64,000 bases of DNA from Fasciola hepatica (Eukaryota; Platyhelminthes; Trematoda; Plagiorchiida; Fasciolidae), in NCBI GenBank assembly GCA_948099385.1, contig CANUEZ040000140.1, positions 4,340,001 to 4,404,000 on the forward strand, written 5' to 3'. Each line of letters opens with the position of its first letter. Positions within the stretch are counted from its first letter, which is position 1. A program made the translations under genes and the position numbers. Shown in pieces: positions 44,330 through 57,454 of this stretch. The notes beneath the pieces were generated by a model. The model did not search any database and was not told where the DNA came from. It was given only the letters and a program-made list of their open reading frames with translations.

Positions 44330-47300
44330 CATGTGAGTAATGATTCATTGTAGCCCACTAATATGTACTTTTGACAAGCAAGGTAGTCTTAAAGCCACAC
44401 GCCTTGTTATACGGAGCTATTCACGTCATGCCACTTCTCTAATACTGATCACACGCTTGTCCTGAACTACGGCCACAGTTTGTGATACTTGGTTAGTTTG
44501 ACGAAAAAGTATGGCATTCTAAAGAAGATCCTTTCAGGAAGGCTCCAGTGGCTAAAGAATCTCTTCAGGTTGAACCGATAAACTGCTACAAAGCTCAACT
44601 TGTATCTCTACGACTGATAGCGTGAAGAGAATTTGATCGATTTTGCTGATGCCACCTTCTCCCTCATGGCATGCAGCAAATAAATTATGAATAGCATAAT
44701 GTTTCCGACAGAATCGAGGCTGAAACACGTGAGATTTGTTTATTTAATACTATGAATAACTAAATGTTTCCATCCATCGTTCTCGCTTTCAGAAATGATT
44801 TACATGCTTCGATTCACAATTCAAAATTCTCGGGATTGATGTTCTTTTTATTTGCTTAACTTCGCCTGTTTCTTGAAACTTCAAAAGGGTTTCAATCCAA
44901 AAGATATGGTGATTTCAATAGAAGTACTTTCCCCTTACTATCGTTAATAGTGTTTTGAATGTGTTCGCGAAAGCAAATGGACGTGGCTGAAAAAAAAATA
45001 ATAAATTGGTATACGATATTTAGAATTTTGGGACTTCTTTTGCGACACCGCTGGGAGAACCAGAAAGTCTCAAATAAGTTTTGGTGAGCTATGTAATTAG
45101 AGCAGAGCACACAAGCTTCACTGAATTAAACATAGCAACAAAGAACTATTCCAAAAGCTGATTCGACCAACGTATCGGCTGTGGTAAAATGCAGAGGGTT
45201 CCGTCGACCGCTAATTTCCAGTCAGACGATAACTGATCGCGGAAGCCGAAATGCTGTCGCACGATCGGCCTAAGTAGAATCCAGCATTATTAAAACAGAG
45301 TTGACTCTGACCTCCCTGCCATGGGTAACGTCGAACGAACTGAACTTAATTGTAGAAAAGCAGAAGTAGGTCCTAAGCAACAATACTCGTTCGTCCTCGA
45401 AACTTTATGCGGTTAAGCTGTGAATACATGAGACGACAGCAAAGCTGCCTTTAATTCCAGGTAATTCAACCCACTGGTGCTTACAAAGTTGTTATGAGGT
45501 AACCTGTAGGGATTTCCAAAAAATTGATTTCTACTCACTCCTTGAATTTATTTTGAGGTGTAATGTGTGCTACATCTTACTGAATATTGTATCCCTGATT
45601 TTGTTCCAAACCCACCAACATTTACCTGGTACGAGAAAGAATGAGAACGTTGAAGGTTTTCTGAGTGAGATGAGAAAAAACACTAGTACGGTTTGTTTTC
45701 ATAACTGAAGATGAACTAACGGTTTCAGTAAACTAAACAAACCTTTCTTCGTTCTTGCGAAGTATGCAAAACCGGGTGTTCAATCGAAACATCTGTACCG
45801 ATAAAATACAAGAATCGTGGAACATTAGAACTGTCATCAATTAACCGTATCTCACAAATAATCTTGACCCCATTTTCCGCAGCTCTAAATCGTCCGTAAG
45901 TGGTTTTTGATTGATATTTTCTGTATCACCTTGAGTTACGAAGAGTCTTCAAGAGATTGCTTCAACCCCAGACCAAACCCTTGAGTACAAAAACAGTTCT
46001 CTTCGGAAAATTTTGACTTTCCCCTCATGATAACCAATATCTAGCAGTCATATACGTAGTAAATTTCAAGCATCACAAGAATAAGACGACATAGTTGAGT
46101 TTCCGTCTAATTTGTTTCCACGTGGATGTCGTTCGTTTGTTCACTTACGTTTGCTAACGGGATGATCATCACCTTATTGTGGAATAAACTCGGCTAATCA
46201 CTATTTGTTCTCCAATCTCCCCTATCCCATTTAATGTGCACTCGCAAACAGTGCTGACGATGGTGGGCGAAAATATCAGTCAAATACTGTTTGTCTCTCT
46301 CACTGCCGCCCAAAAAAGGAAACTTGGATGACAGCTAGATTTTGATCTGTGAGGAAAGAGAAAATCGTAAGATAGTGATACTTTGGTCCATAATATAGTT
46401 TAAAGGCGAGAAAAGTGCATCATAACAGGTAATAAAAGAGCAGGATTTATTCATCAAAGTTCTCGGACATCCAAATTTTCTTGGATTCTGAATAATCTCA
46501 CTCAGCTGGAATGATGAAAATATACACTATAAAATGTATGAACAAGACAAGGGTGGTTTGTGTCGGTCACCTTTTGTAGTTGCAACGACTTGAGTACACA
46601 AAATCACCGTAAACACACTGATAAAGTCGACATTCCCAAGTTGCTACTGAAATGCTACTTGGTTAAAAACTGGCTCAAAAATCACGTTAATGTGGGTTCT
46701 TGTTGGTACACTGCGCCTCAGTGAACGTGACCTTGAAAGTTTTATGATAGGGATGCAAATCAGCGAAAACTCAAATGACAGATAAGGAAATCGAGGGTTT
46801 CGCACCCCGTACGAATGTACACCTAGAGCTACACAAATGCACATACCTATATTTTTGTTCATTTTTTTCGAATTACATGAGGATCTTTAGTGTGTCAACA
46901 GCAAACTGAGGTTCACAGTGTATCGAAAAAGGATGCTTCTTGTGGTGGGCTAAATGAGAAAAATGTAAGGGTAATAACACAGGTTTATTAGTGAAGAATT
47001 TATAAGTGGCCGACCTTTTGTTCACCGCATCGGTAGCCTTTCTCAAGACAGCTTTACGGCCAAAACCGAGGAGTGAGTAAAACTTGATCAAGCGTGTATT
47101 CCAGAAGAGATGGAACCAAGAGTGATAGCAGAATGTCCTCTCACTTCATTATAAGTGTGAATAAATTTCTTACATTAACTTCTAATGCGTAAAATATAAC
47201 ACTTTTTGAGAGAGTGGTTTCCACCATGTTAGTAGAAAACCGGTACTTTCGACTCACAACACGTTCGGTCCACCTCGACTGATTTCAAGTTATTCCAGTA

Positions 47301-48840
47301 AATCCTTAAGCAGTGAGCTTCCTCTGAGTTAGTTGTTTATGATTCTGATCAGTTTGAACGTCGTCTGCGCAACACTTCCCTAGTATTCATTGTCATTTTG
47401 TCCCAATAAATTATACTTTCGGCCTAATTGGTAGAGTACACCTGTTACTTTTTCAAAGGCAATAGAATTGCTGTCGCTGATGGAAAACAGAAATGGCTGA
47501 TATGTTTTAGCTGTAGGTGTCAACTTGTCATCAATCAAAGTTCCTTTATCTCTCTTTTTACCGGTGGTTGGTAAGTTAACAGGTTATCATGGTCAAAAGT
47601 GTGCGGGATTGCTTTTGGCAATAGACGTTCACGAAGATAGCTTTGCAACACCGTTTTTCTCTTTTATGCAAGCTTCATGCTCGATCATTGTGTCCATACG
47701 CTTATAAAGCATAAGGTTCACGACGTGATTCTCGTGACAGGCATCAACGATTTCAGATCCGTTATCTTCCCTAAAGGTCTTCCGACATTCCCTGCCCAAC
47801 GCCCATTCCCAACATGAGAGTTGATTAAACTGAATACGTGAGCAACTTAGTGCTCCACTTTTAACAGCTATTATTGCTAGTGTTTGAAAGCTTTCCGGTT
47901 ATATTAAATTGAAAAACTGCTGACCTATTTTACTTCCTTCAATGCTTGGCAGTAACTGCGAATTCAAACGTAAGGTGGGCGAATTGGTTCCACACTTGTT
48001 GAAACTCTAACATCAATCAATGAAAGTCATTTCGTATTATGCCTAAAATAAAGGAGACGAAATGTACGAGGTGGTTCACGGCATTTCACAGTTAGCTACG
48101 TATAGCGCATCTCCGACTTGCTTCAGTTTCCACTTATCGTGTTGCACAGAAGGTGAATATGGTGCACAACATGGTCATGAAATAACATTTGCCGTAGTTT
48201 TCCCCCAAATGTTCACATTTTTTTGGTTCCGATTGCCAACATAATCTGGTAAACAGTAAACTGAATAATCATTTTTTGGCCCCAAAACAGAACGGATAAT
48301 CCTTACCTCGATGTACATTTGTGTCATCGTTCCCGTTGCAGCAGATGTTCAAAAACACTTCCGCTCTGAGTAGTGCGAATACGTATCAGCAAACAGTACT
48401 CTCGTGAACACTTTGCCGCTTTTAATTTAGGGCCATGCTGTTTACTGATCGAATTTGGACTATCAACCCATCCAGATTTTCCTGCACGTGATTGTATACT
48501 TTCTGCTGACGTAGTCCCACAAGAAAAGGTCCAACGGGTTTAAATGCGCTGGTTATGACGCTCATGGTTCCGATCATTTCCACTGAATCCATTACTAAAG
48601 GAACTTCTCATCAAGCTGCTCGGTTGAGATGATAGCGAAATGTGCTGGAAGGATGTACTTGATTAGCTAAATAAGGATCGGTTTTCTTGCTATTCCAATG
48701 GTGTTTTATTCACCGCAAGCAGGTAAGGTTGTATTCAAATTGTCAACAAAAACAAGACGAGCCAGTGGATGCCATGGCACACGTTCACCTTCACATCGAC
48801 TTGCCTATCAATTTCTAGGTAGAATGTGATTCCTCGTGCA
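44330..48840. other. no recognisable gene
   Basis: Mostly AT-rich. A CpG-containing stretch near 45180-45420 is more balanced in composition and partly open on the plus strand, but shows no motif and no splice pair. Nothing else stands out. Confidence 0.35.
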
Positions 48841-48850
48841 ATACGGACCT

Positions 48851-49017
48851 TGAACTCACCATTGAAAACCATGTAAATACTGTACAGCTGTTTCATTCTT
48901 GTTCGGAGTCGTCATCAGTGCACACCCAACAAGCCCCATGGGGACTGGAATTCGGGATAAATAACTGCGGGTTGAAAACCTGACCCCCAGAATATCCACG
49001 CTGGCGCTCAACAGTTT
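48851..49017 (-). mobile_element. tRNA-headed SINE with hammerhead tail (Sm-alpha-like), copy 2
   Basis: Reverse-oriented partner of 33208-33376. The two copies align end to end from AAACNGTTGAG at the head to TTTTCAATGGTGAGTT at the tail. On the minus strand the B-box region reads GAATTCCAGTCCCC; the A-box region is more degraded than in copy 1. Because both copies stop being similar at the same points, these limits probably mark the true element ends. The element's sequence is more diverged in the tRNA part than in the ribozyme part. Confidence 0.75.
48871..48926 (-). ncRNA. type I hammerhead ribozyme, degenerate core (copy 2)
   Basis: On the minus strand: helix I strand GTGCACTG, core box ATGACGA (consensus CTGATGA), helix II region, core GAAA, helix III palindrome ACAGCTGT, cleavage nucleotide A, and helix I return CAGTATTTACAT. 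Helix III is a perfect self-complement, although its sequence differs from that in copy 1. C3 of the core is changed to A, which should inactivate it. Helix I retains four pairs next to the core. The two copies are broken at different core positions, so at least the parent element had an intact ribozyme. Confidence 0.65.
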
Positions 49018-49239
49018 GCTGAACTTATATTCTGGATGATATAACACCCATTCGCAGTATTCGGAGGATTTAGTCCTATCATCTGCTACTGCATCGAAGT
49101 CCTATAACATGATTCAAACGGAATGTGAATTCACTGGTGAAAAGAATGGTACTGCATAAAGTTAGTGAAAACCCCGATCCATCTTAAACTGTGTAGTGAA
49201 TAGAACACACCAGGAGAAAAACCTTGCCCAGTTTTTCAG

Positions 49240-49266
49240 ACTGAAGTCAGTGAGCCAGTGCACAGA
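49240..49266 (+). CDS. candidate 27-nt micro-exon
   Basis: A clean acceptor (CCTTGCCCAGTTTTTCAG) and a near-ideal donor (CACAGA|GTAAGTAT) enclose 27 nt, a multiple of three, reading TEVSEPVHR in one frame. Schistosomes possess genes built largely from symmetrical micro-exons of 6-36 nt (established knowledge), so the size is plausible for the inferred organism. There is no second micro-exon close by, and short splice-like pairs occur by chance. Confidence 0.22.
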
Positions 49267-50437
49267 GTAAGTATATCTGAATGTGTGTATGTGGCCGAGG
49301 ACTGTTGACTCAACAACGTGGTGGTTGGGTAGGATGCAAAAAAGACTGTTTTACCGGGACCAGAGTGTTTACTTTATCAGATTTACCTTATGCGTGGAAC
49401 TCCGACCGGAATTGTAGCTACCTTGTCTACAGAAGCCTAAACAAATGACGTTTGACTTATGAAGAGTCTGCATTTTCGGAATTAGATCAGGATTTTTGGT
49501 TCAAACCCATCAATCCGCATTGCTTCCCTAAAACTATGATGTTCCTTTTTCAGCTTGCTGTGTTAGAGGAAAAGAGACACTTCTGGGTGATATTCCCTAC
49601 CTTAGACTTGAGTATCCAGCTACCGAGTCTTCAGGAATGGGCCAGTCATTTTCTTGGATACCTGTTTGACGTTTTTGGTATTCTCCGGATGAGCCATATC
49701 CTGATCAACTTCCGAAACAAAAAGTAATCCTGAGGCGGACCAACTTACCGATGCTTCGTAAACAGCTGTCTACTCATTTGGTTGTTGTCTCTAAGATCAT
49801 TCACCCTCTTTCCCGGACCAACTTCTATGCGGATAGTGTCCGTGATGTAGATCAGGTCACTTTGTATTTTCTAGTACGCTCCCGATGGCACTTTGTTGGT
49901 CCAGCAACAAATTTCGCAGAGGATTGCACATTTTCTGTGGATGAGTCATGTAGGGGAAACAGCTAACCTGCAGATCACTAAAGGCATCAAAATATAATCG
50001 GTTGCAAAGGCTACGAAAAGCTCCAAGCATATTCCAGGTAGTGAAAGTTTTCTGGCTTGAAGTGGCAACTGCCACACACAGATCTTCCTCAAAAGTGCAT
50101 AAACAAAGAAGTGCTGGGTGTAGGCACCTAATTATCCGCTTTTCTCACTTTGATAGACAAACAATTAGGGACATGTTAAGGCCTTAACGAAGTCCCAATG
50201 TCAAGGAGTTTTGCACATTGGGGCTGCATAAATATGGCAATAAGATAGCAAAGAAAGTATGACAAGCACAAGTAGAATAGTTTCAACTGATAAGTGAATG
50301 TGGTGCCCGCAGTGTCCTACTGGCAGGCAACACGAAAATTTCCATTTAACCAGTCCTGTTTAATTGTCCAGTGCTCACTCCAATCAGAATTCTTGCATTT
50401 TCCAAGGGGACCAAATACTGCGTGCGCGTGACTCGTC

Positions 50438-50773
50438 CTATTGAAACCTTGGACATTGAACACAGCAGTACCCATGTCTGGCACGAACAATCCACCTACA
50501 CTTGACGGGACAGCACATGGTAAGTTTACGCCTTCCCATGACATCGTTCCTGGATTGATAACAGGGTGCTTTTGTCTTCCCTGACATATTCCATGCCTTA
50601 AGAGATGCCCTTTTTTGTATGCTAAAAGGGAAGTATATTTCAGCGCTGGCTCGAGTGTCATCTAAATTCATTTCGAGCAATCCGGTCACCACAAGGAACC
50701 AGAAGGCAAGAATCACGACATTCCTTCTCGTTGATTTCCGAAAGATTCTGGACCGTAGAATCTTGTTTGTCAT
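50438..50773 (-). CDS. candidate first exon with N-terminal membrane anchor
   Basis: The minus-strand frame starts at ATG 50771-50773 in favourable context (AGAAATGA). Its N-terminus is basic (RSRIFRKSTRRN) followed by a hydrophobic helix of about 17 residues (VVILAFWFLVVTGLLEM), the layout of a type II signal anchor as in Golgi glycosyltransferases. After about residue 45 a second frame on the same strand (50661-50317) looks equally protein-like, so the true coding path may switch frame through a splice. No catalytic motif is visible, so the family is unknown. Confidence 0.25.
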   Translation of the reverse strand: MTNKILRSRIFRKSTRRNVVILAFWFLVVTGLLEMNLDDTRASAEIYFPFSIQKRASLKAWNMSGKTKAPCYQSRNDVMGRRKLTMCCPVKCRWIVRARHGYCCVQCPRFQ

Positions 50774-50993
50774 TTCTATCTAATAATTTAATAATTGTAA
50801 GCAGACTCTTGTTTTCCTTGTTCCTTAATCCTTTGACGGAAGCCCAATCATATTGTCACTACCTTGCCGATGACAGCACTGAAGGCCATGTCACTTCAAC
50901 TCTAGTGTTTAGGGTGGGGCAGGTTTGCATCCATATGGCAACAGCCATTAGATTTTCAATTTTTCCCTCTTGTGCGAAAGCAGAAATTCTGCT

Positions 50994-51049
50994 AAAACCT
51001 GAGACAAATAAACGCTGGACGGTGAATCCTGACTTCTTTGGAAATGAAG
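50994..51049 (+). CDS. candidate 56-nt exon
   Basis: The acceptor has a long pyrimidine tract (TTTTCAATTTTTCCCTCTTG) ending in GCGAAAGCAG, and the donor is GAAG|GTAGTAAC. The open frame reads ILLKPETNKRWTVNPDFFGN, polar and protein-like. The frame also stays open upstream to 50731, so the exon could begin earlier. Product unknown. Confidence 0.25.
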
Positions 51050-51119
51050 GTAGTAACCCTTTCCCTTTTTATCGGTGGTATAAAGTGCATACAGTCTTCT
51101 GTGTCTACATAAACTGAAT

Positions 51120-53290
51120 TGAGGTTAGCTCTCTCCGTTCAAAGTCAGCCTTCCAGCATCGTATTTTCTGCAATCTGCAGCTGCTGGTCCCACGCACTTG
51201 CGTCAGTTGTCAACTCCATGCTCCCAACAAGCTGATCAAGTGCTTGCTACCACGATGGTTTCAATGCTGCTAAGTATCCCTTGAAAACATCAGCTTCCTT
51301 CGTCTACAGCTTTATTCATATAGGATCAATTACACTGTTGTTGTGCGCGAATCTTTAGTGAGTTTCTGACTGATCGGCAAGTACCTCCTTTGAAGCGTCA
51401 GCTGCAATCCTCTCGGTTAATACTGTTACTCATATTTTACTGCTGATATGGGCGAATGCTCTGTTCACTCTGGTCAGTGTTAATGCTTACAGGAAATCAG
51501 TAAAGATTTTCTGTACGGAAGGGTATTGAGTTCACTCAGACCACTTCACCAACGGCATACACCAAGTCAGCAATTTTTAAACACTCAGAACGAGAACACG
51601 CAATCCAGACAAGTGGCCCTTTAAATAAGGTGCTGAAATTTGTCTTGGTAATTTTACTGCGGGAGCAGTGGGTTATACATGCAGGTAACGGGGTTTTCGC
51701 TCAACAATGTGCAGTATTATCTTAAAGACTGTGTGAAAAGGTGAAACCTCTTCATTTGCTGAATGGATTAAAAGAACGATCGTTTTTGTTTCTTTGTGTA
51801 ATGAAAATCAATAAAAGTCATCGCTTTTCTGGAAGTTTTTGTGGGGAGTCAATAACCAGGTGGTAATCAAAAATAATCTCACGAATTTAGTCCAAGTGAA
51901 CCATTGCAGGAACCGTTCCGTTTGTTCACTGTTGATTTGTGAGCAGAACTGAAATATCACACAGAGGCAACACAGTGACTCGAACGAAACCAGAAATGTG
52001 CTGGTGATTTGCAATTCTGTCATATTAGAAAGTGAGCTTCATTGGAATAGCTGAGCCAAACGTAGGCACGTACGAATAACGATTCTACAACAAATGTAGA
52101 ACGGTAATAGAGATTGTGCATTTAGTGACTTTCTGGCGATTATCCACCGTTTGGTAATCCTTGGGCGCATGACGAATCCTGGATAGTTCCTAACCGTGAA
52201 GGTAGCACTTCAGTTTATCAGCGTGATAGCAACATTCAGATTCGTCGAAAAAGGGAATGCGCAAAAGAACTCTAAAAGTCTAATTTAAGCTAGTAGTGAA
52301 AACCAAGGCAAACACTAAAGCTTATCTTGCCATAAACGTAAACCACACTTCAGTTACTTGAACACTGTCTCGTCTTCACATCGACGTCTCCCGTATCCGT
52401 CATCCATATCTTAGGTGTAAGAATTCCTCTTATTTTCCTAAATTTACTGATTCCTTCCGATCAACTTGTGCCTGGTTAACAAATCAGATGCACTCTTGGG
52501 TACGTAGTATCACCCATTTTGCCTGCTCGCATATATTATAAGTTTGAGATCAGATGACGAAAAACTCTCGTGCCAGCCCTTTAAACTTGCTCTAGATTTT
52601 GTAATTATCGATTTTGAGTCAATTATTGTCGATCACTGGTGCTCTACTTGCTGCATAAAAATCGTTGTCCTTTTCATGGGTGCTTCCATGCTTTTTGCAA
52701 TACAACATTACACCAAGGTAAATGGCTTTATTAAATTTCAAAATGTTGCTTGACAAGAAGAAGAAAACTACTTCCTTTTTAAATGTTTTGCTTCCTAAAT
52801 ACCCCCGCAACCATCGATATCTCGTACTAGATTATTTTTAATGAAGACTAATGCACAGAGTAAACTGAACAAGATCCTAATCGAAATTCAAAGGTTAGAC
52901 AGAAAGGTTGTCGTATTCATTCTCGTTGAAATATTGTGTTACCTACTGGGAATAATTTTTAAACCCAACGGGACTCACTCAAGCAAACTAATCCGTTGAG
53001 ATGAGACAAACGTTCGGGAATTGAAAGCATTCGTTTAACTGCCCAATGCCCCTGAGAAATAAATCTTTTTTACTTACGATAAATGGATTGTCTTATCTAC
53101 CGTTTAAACAACTTCGTTATCGGTTGCTTTGTTGTTGAGGTGTTCCGTTTTTGTGACCACCATTTGGACATAGTTCTACTTTTTTGTCCATTATTTTATT
53201 AAACGGAACCGTATCTCATGGTACTTTCCTGTTCTGAAACCAACCTCTTGTACATCATTCCGATTGCTCACGAAGGTCTGCATATCTCAC
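51120..53290. other. no recognisable gene
   Basis: AT-rich, with chance-length frames only and no repeat shared with other parts of the window. Confidence 0.35.
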
Positions 53291-53291
53291 C

Positions 53292-53311
53292 ATGGAGAAT
53301 ATCCAAGAGCT
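53292..53311 (+). CDS. possible short first coding exon
   Basis: CACCATGG, an optimal translation start context, opens a 20-nt segment (MENIQE plus a partial codon) that runs into a consensus donor GAGCT|GTAAGTATGG. The pairing of an ideal start with an ideal donor is suggestive of a leader exon, but the segment is too short to judge further and no matching second exon was identified. Confidence 0.15.
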
Positions 53312-56300
53312 GTAAGTATGGAAGCTGTTATGGGAAGTAAAATCTGCACAAGCAAGTCTGATGCACAGGAAGTATTTATACTCAAGATTCAACGATCTGA
53401 AGTCCTCGGAAAAATAGTTTGCACTGTGACTACAGAAAAATTCTTCTACGGAGGCTTCATCTCTCAAAGAACCACCATCGAAACTTTCCATAACGTATTT
53501 TTCTCATATTTTCGTAATCCTTCTAGTTCTAGTAAAATGACAATTTTTGGCTCAGTCCACTGAATTGTCTGCTGAATACTTGGATTGCAGCGCAAAATAA
53601 GACGTGTGTACTTTGTAACTATTTTTATTCGAATGAAAACGTGGCAGTTACCTCTGTGATAGGTGAAAGTCCCGACACATCCGTGAGGATTAGCACTCAC
53701 CTCTGTCGCGATACATTAAGTTATTAGTTCACCACAATCAAATGAAATACCGGAAACATCAACTTTGAGAGTGTTCAATGGTTATTCTTTCTCCGTTGTC
53801 AAGGTACAGATCTGTCGCTCATAGTCGTCCTTCTTCCTCCCTCCCTCTTTGTAAAAGTATTCCCACGTTTCTTCAGTGGTTTGTTTTGGTCTTATGAATG
53901 GAAACCTTTTTCACTACAGCCGAGACCTGCGGTTCAGATGAATTTACTCTTCACCCAACTTTTGCCTCCACTAGGACCACCTTGAATCTCTGCACTCTGT
54001 AACACCCAGATGAAACTGGACACCATTTTTGGGCCTGGATAGATAAGAAAACGGGCCATCTTGTTCTACAGCCCACGGTTGTTTCCACTTCATGCCCCGC
54101 CACAAAAGTCATCGACTCTCGTAGATTGACAATCGACAATCACAATAAGTTCATCCGCTTCATTTGCTTGCATAACACTGCTGCCTACTGATGAAGATGA
54201 CGCGTGCAAATTCACTCTCACTGTGAAATATGTCGGCTAAATGTTTTTTTCGGGAAGTATTAGTCTTGGTTATTCCTCTTACATTTAATGATTACATCAC
54301 TTAGCCTGACGAGGAAAATGTCAGTTGCCTTGACTCATGCTAAGAGTGGACACGCGTAGTAATTTCCGATGTATTGCACCAAGATGTGAAGTTGGGAAAT
54401 AATAGCTTATAAACTTTCTAGTTATGTTTACTGCATGAGGGAAGTTGACCCCACGGGGATGTCGCGGGTGATATTTGTTTACGCATCTGGAGCAAAACTA
54501 TTTTTGGCAGAGTGACAGACGAAGCATATTCAAGGGGAAAATCCCAACGGCAAACATAACACCCTATCACCGAGTATGCAACTTTCGAGAAGTTATCCGA
54601 TTGGACAAAGTAATATTTTTCATAAAAGTGATCCAAACATGAGCGGAGTACAAACTCACTTTTTTGAACTTTGGCTTCGTTTTGAGGGTTATTCGAGTGA
54701 GCCTTCTAACTGGGAGAGTCTTTGTTTTCGGTTCCTTTTTCAAATGGTACATTGTGTCTCTCAAAGTATGAAATTGACTCCTCCAAAATAGTCGACTCAA
54801 GAGACAAACCTGAGTTCTTTCCGCATAAGTGACAAATATACCTAGAACATTATGAATATACACTTTTAGATTAGTCCGTCAGGAACTAAACTCAGGGATA
54901 AATTGAAAACCTGCTTCGTAATATGGACGACGCACCCTGAAAAGTATGGATTCAGAGCTAAAATGTAGTTGTCATGGTACTACCAAAATGCAAACTACCT
55001 GTTTAGCCTTTCTAGTACAGAAATGATGCAATATTTCAGGAAGCCTTCCCCGGCTAATTAAAAACTGTCGAACCGGAAGCGGTGGTGTCATGGTTCGAAC
55101 ACTGGAGTACAGGACTCGAAGTTCATCGCAATGACCGTTAGAGCACCTTGGAGGTTTACAGACGGCAAGTCAGTAAGATGCATTCCCAGAATATATTTGT
55201 GTTATTCATAAACAGAATATATTACTTGTGACTGAATAATTTTATCTACGAAAATAACACACGTCAATCTAACATATAAAATTGTTATTCAGTACGCAGT
55301 CAACAATATCTTAAATTGGTTTACCGATGACAGCAGCAATATTCTAAACCATTGCCAGTAGCGGACAACTGAAACCCCGAGACTTTGAGCGGGGAATGGC
55401 ACACCACCCACGACAAAATTAGGGCAAGTAAGATGAAGATAAGCAAAGAAATATTATTCGAGAGTTGGTTGAGACTTTTTTCCCAACAAGTTATCATGGG
55501 AGAAATTGGCAACCATAAGTTTCCATTTTGGTACTTACCGAACCAAAGACGATCGAATAAACTCGCACAAATATATGCCCCCAAACAGCCCGCATCCAAG
55601 TTTAATGAAACTTTTCCCTGTTCAGGGAAATGGATTCATACTTCCTGAAACAAGATTATGAATCTACTCCAAGCCGTTATCTAGGACGACAAATTTCAAA
55701 AACCGAGTCATACGTTTTCTCTGATAATATTTCGTAGACCTTGAGCGAGTAAATCTGCCAAATAGACAGCCATTTTTATATGGGCTTCATTTTTGAGACA
55801 AACCCCAAATTAAGGCTTCAATATTAATTGTCTTTCACGGGATTCTAAAATACCTTTTATAGGGGTAACATTTAGCAAATACTGTGCCATTTTCTAATTT
55901 GTGAAATATTTATTTGCTTGCGCAAAACAAGACAACAAGTAATCACATCGGAACTCCCTAGAATATACTAATTTTGCCGGACATGATTATCGATTTCCTT
56001 GTCATCAAAGGAGACTCGTAAAGCCACCAATGTTCAGGAAACTTGTAGTCATGTCAGCTTTCACAAGTTGCTCAATTCTTCATCGAAAGAAGTAGCACTG
56101 ATGCTTATAAATCACGGGTTTTCTAATTGATCTAGCTGATAGAATTCTGTTACGGTCTTCGGGAAGTGATATCGCTTCTAGTGATGTCAACTTACCAATG
56201 GTATGTGGTCACCACCTAAACATTTTTAAATATTTTCAGAAATCATTTAACAAAAATGGCATTTCAGTGACATTCCTCTGTAAATTTTCTCGAAAATGGG

Positions 56301-57454
56301 ACTCAAAAAGCTGCTTTTAGTGAAGTTGATTTGAGAATCAAAGATGATGGAGTTCTTAGCAAATACAGTAAAGAGTAATGTTTCACTGCGCTTAAGACTG
56401 TGGTATAAGGAACACTGAGACCAGCTTCTTCAAACAGGTAACGGTATTTTTAAAGCCCCTTCTTCACCAACAGCTATTCTTTGACGAGCAGAACCTAAAA
56501 AAGGCAACTGAGATGTACAAACAGAAGGGGTGCAAACCAAACAGGTATGACACTTTGGCAATTTTTAGTGCATTATTTTTTGGGGAGCTGTTTACATTTC
56601 CTCTACGGTCAGCATACATTTTAATACATCATAACTCTCTGTATATCCGACTGAGGCATTTATTGTAATTAAACTGAGGGCGTGCTCATTGGTGGGTGGT
56701 GAGATTGAGCTGCCAATAAAAGTACGACCACGGTCAGCATGATAGGGTTCCGGTAGATGGAAAAGAACAGTTTGTTGTTTTGATAGGAGTTTTGCTAGCA
56801 TTTACAGAAAAATGTCACATTTTATTAAACGAAAATCACTGATCCTATGTAATTAACCAGATTTGCGGATTTGTTTATGTATAATGACTCGTGTTGACAG
56901 GCTGAACGGAAAATCACATTGACGAGTTTTTAAAAACAACTAAGTTATACGATTATTCGTAAGACTGAATTTGCATCTTCCTAAAAATGAAGTGTCCACC
57001 GGTTTTACTGAGGTTACCGTGAATCTCGACAGAAATGTTCCGACTGATGAAGCTTTTTTAGGCGCACAAATTCGACATTCTTGCCTTTATTGGCATCTTG
57101 AAATAAATAGTAAAGCCCAGCTGTGCGTGAGATTTTGAATCGCAAATATCCAGTTCAACTACATTTTGCTTTCCAAAAAGGCATTGTTCGTTCATGACTA
57201 CAAAAGGAAAAGGTTAGTTCATGCTTTTGGTGAAAATCCCTCCGCCCTTTATCTTGGATCAATCTTTCATTATTTTAACAGATGATAACACTCAAACATA
57301 TCCAATTGATATAAAGTAGTACTTGTATTTATTTCTACTTTTTGCCAACGGAATACAGAATCGTTTATTGGTACAATATTCTGAATCAATATCATTGGAG
57401 AAATTTTTATGAACATCATGGTCTAAAAGCCATTTGTTCAGCATTTTCCCAAAG
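53312..57454. other. no recognised gene apart from a tRNA-like relic
   Basis: Open frames at 54567-54863 (minus), 54576-54791 (plus) and 55385-55648 (plus) are of chance length with no motif. The tRNA-like sequence near 55.1 kb is listed separately. Confidence 0.35.
55069..55150 (+). repeat. possible tRNA-like relic
   Basis: TGGTGTCATGGTTCGAACAC resembles a tRNA D-arm (usual TGGTGTAGTGGTTAACAC), followed by CTGGAGTACAGGACTCGAAG as an anticodon arm. The T-arm/B-box is not clear. The CpG-richer composition (ACCGGAAGCGG) sets it off from the surroundings. Weak evidence for a SINE head. Confidence 0.22.

Noticed and set aside
53955..54139. Minus-strand frame at 53951-54139 as a gene
   Set aside because: Short, no start context or splice sites, and no recognisable composition or motif.
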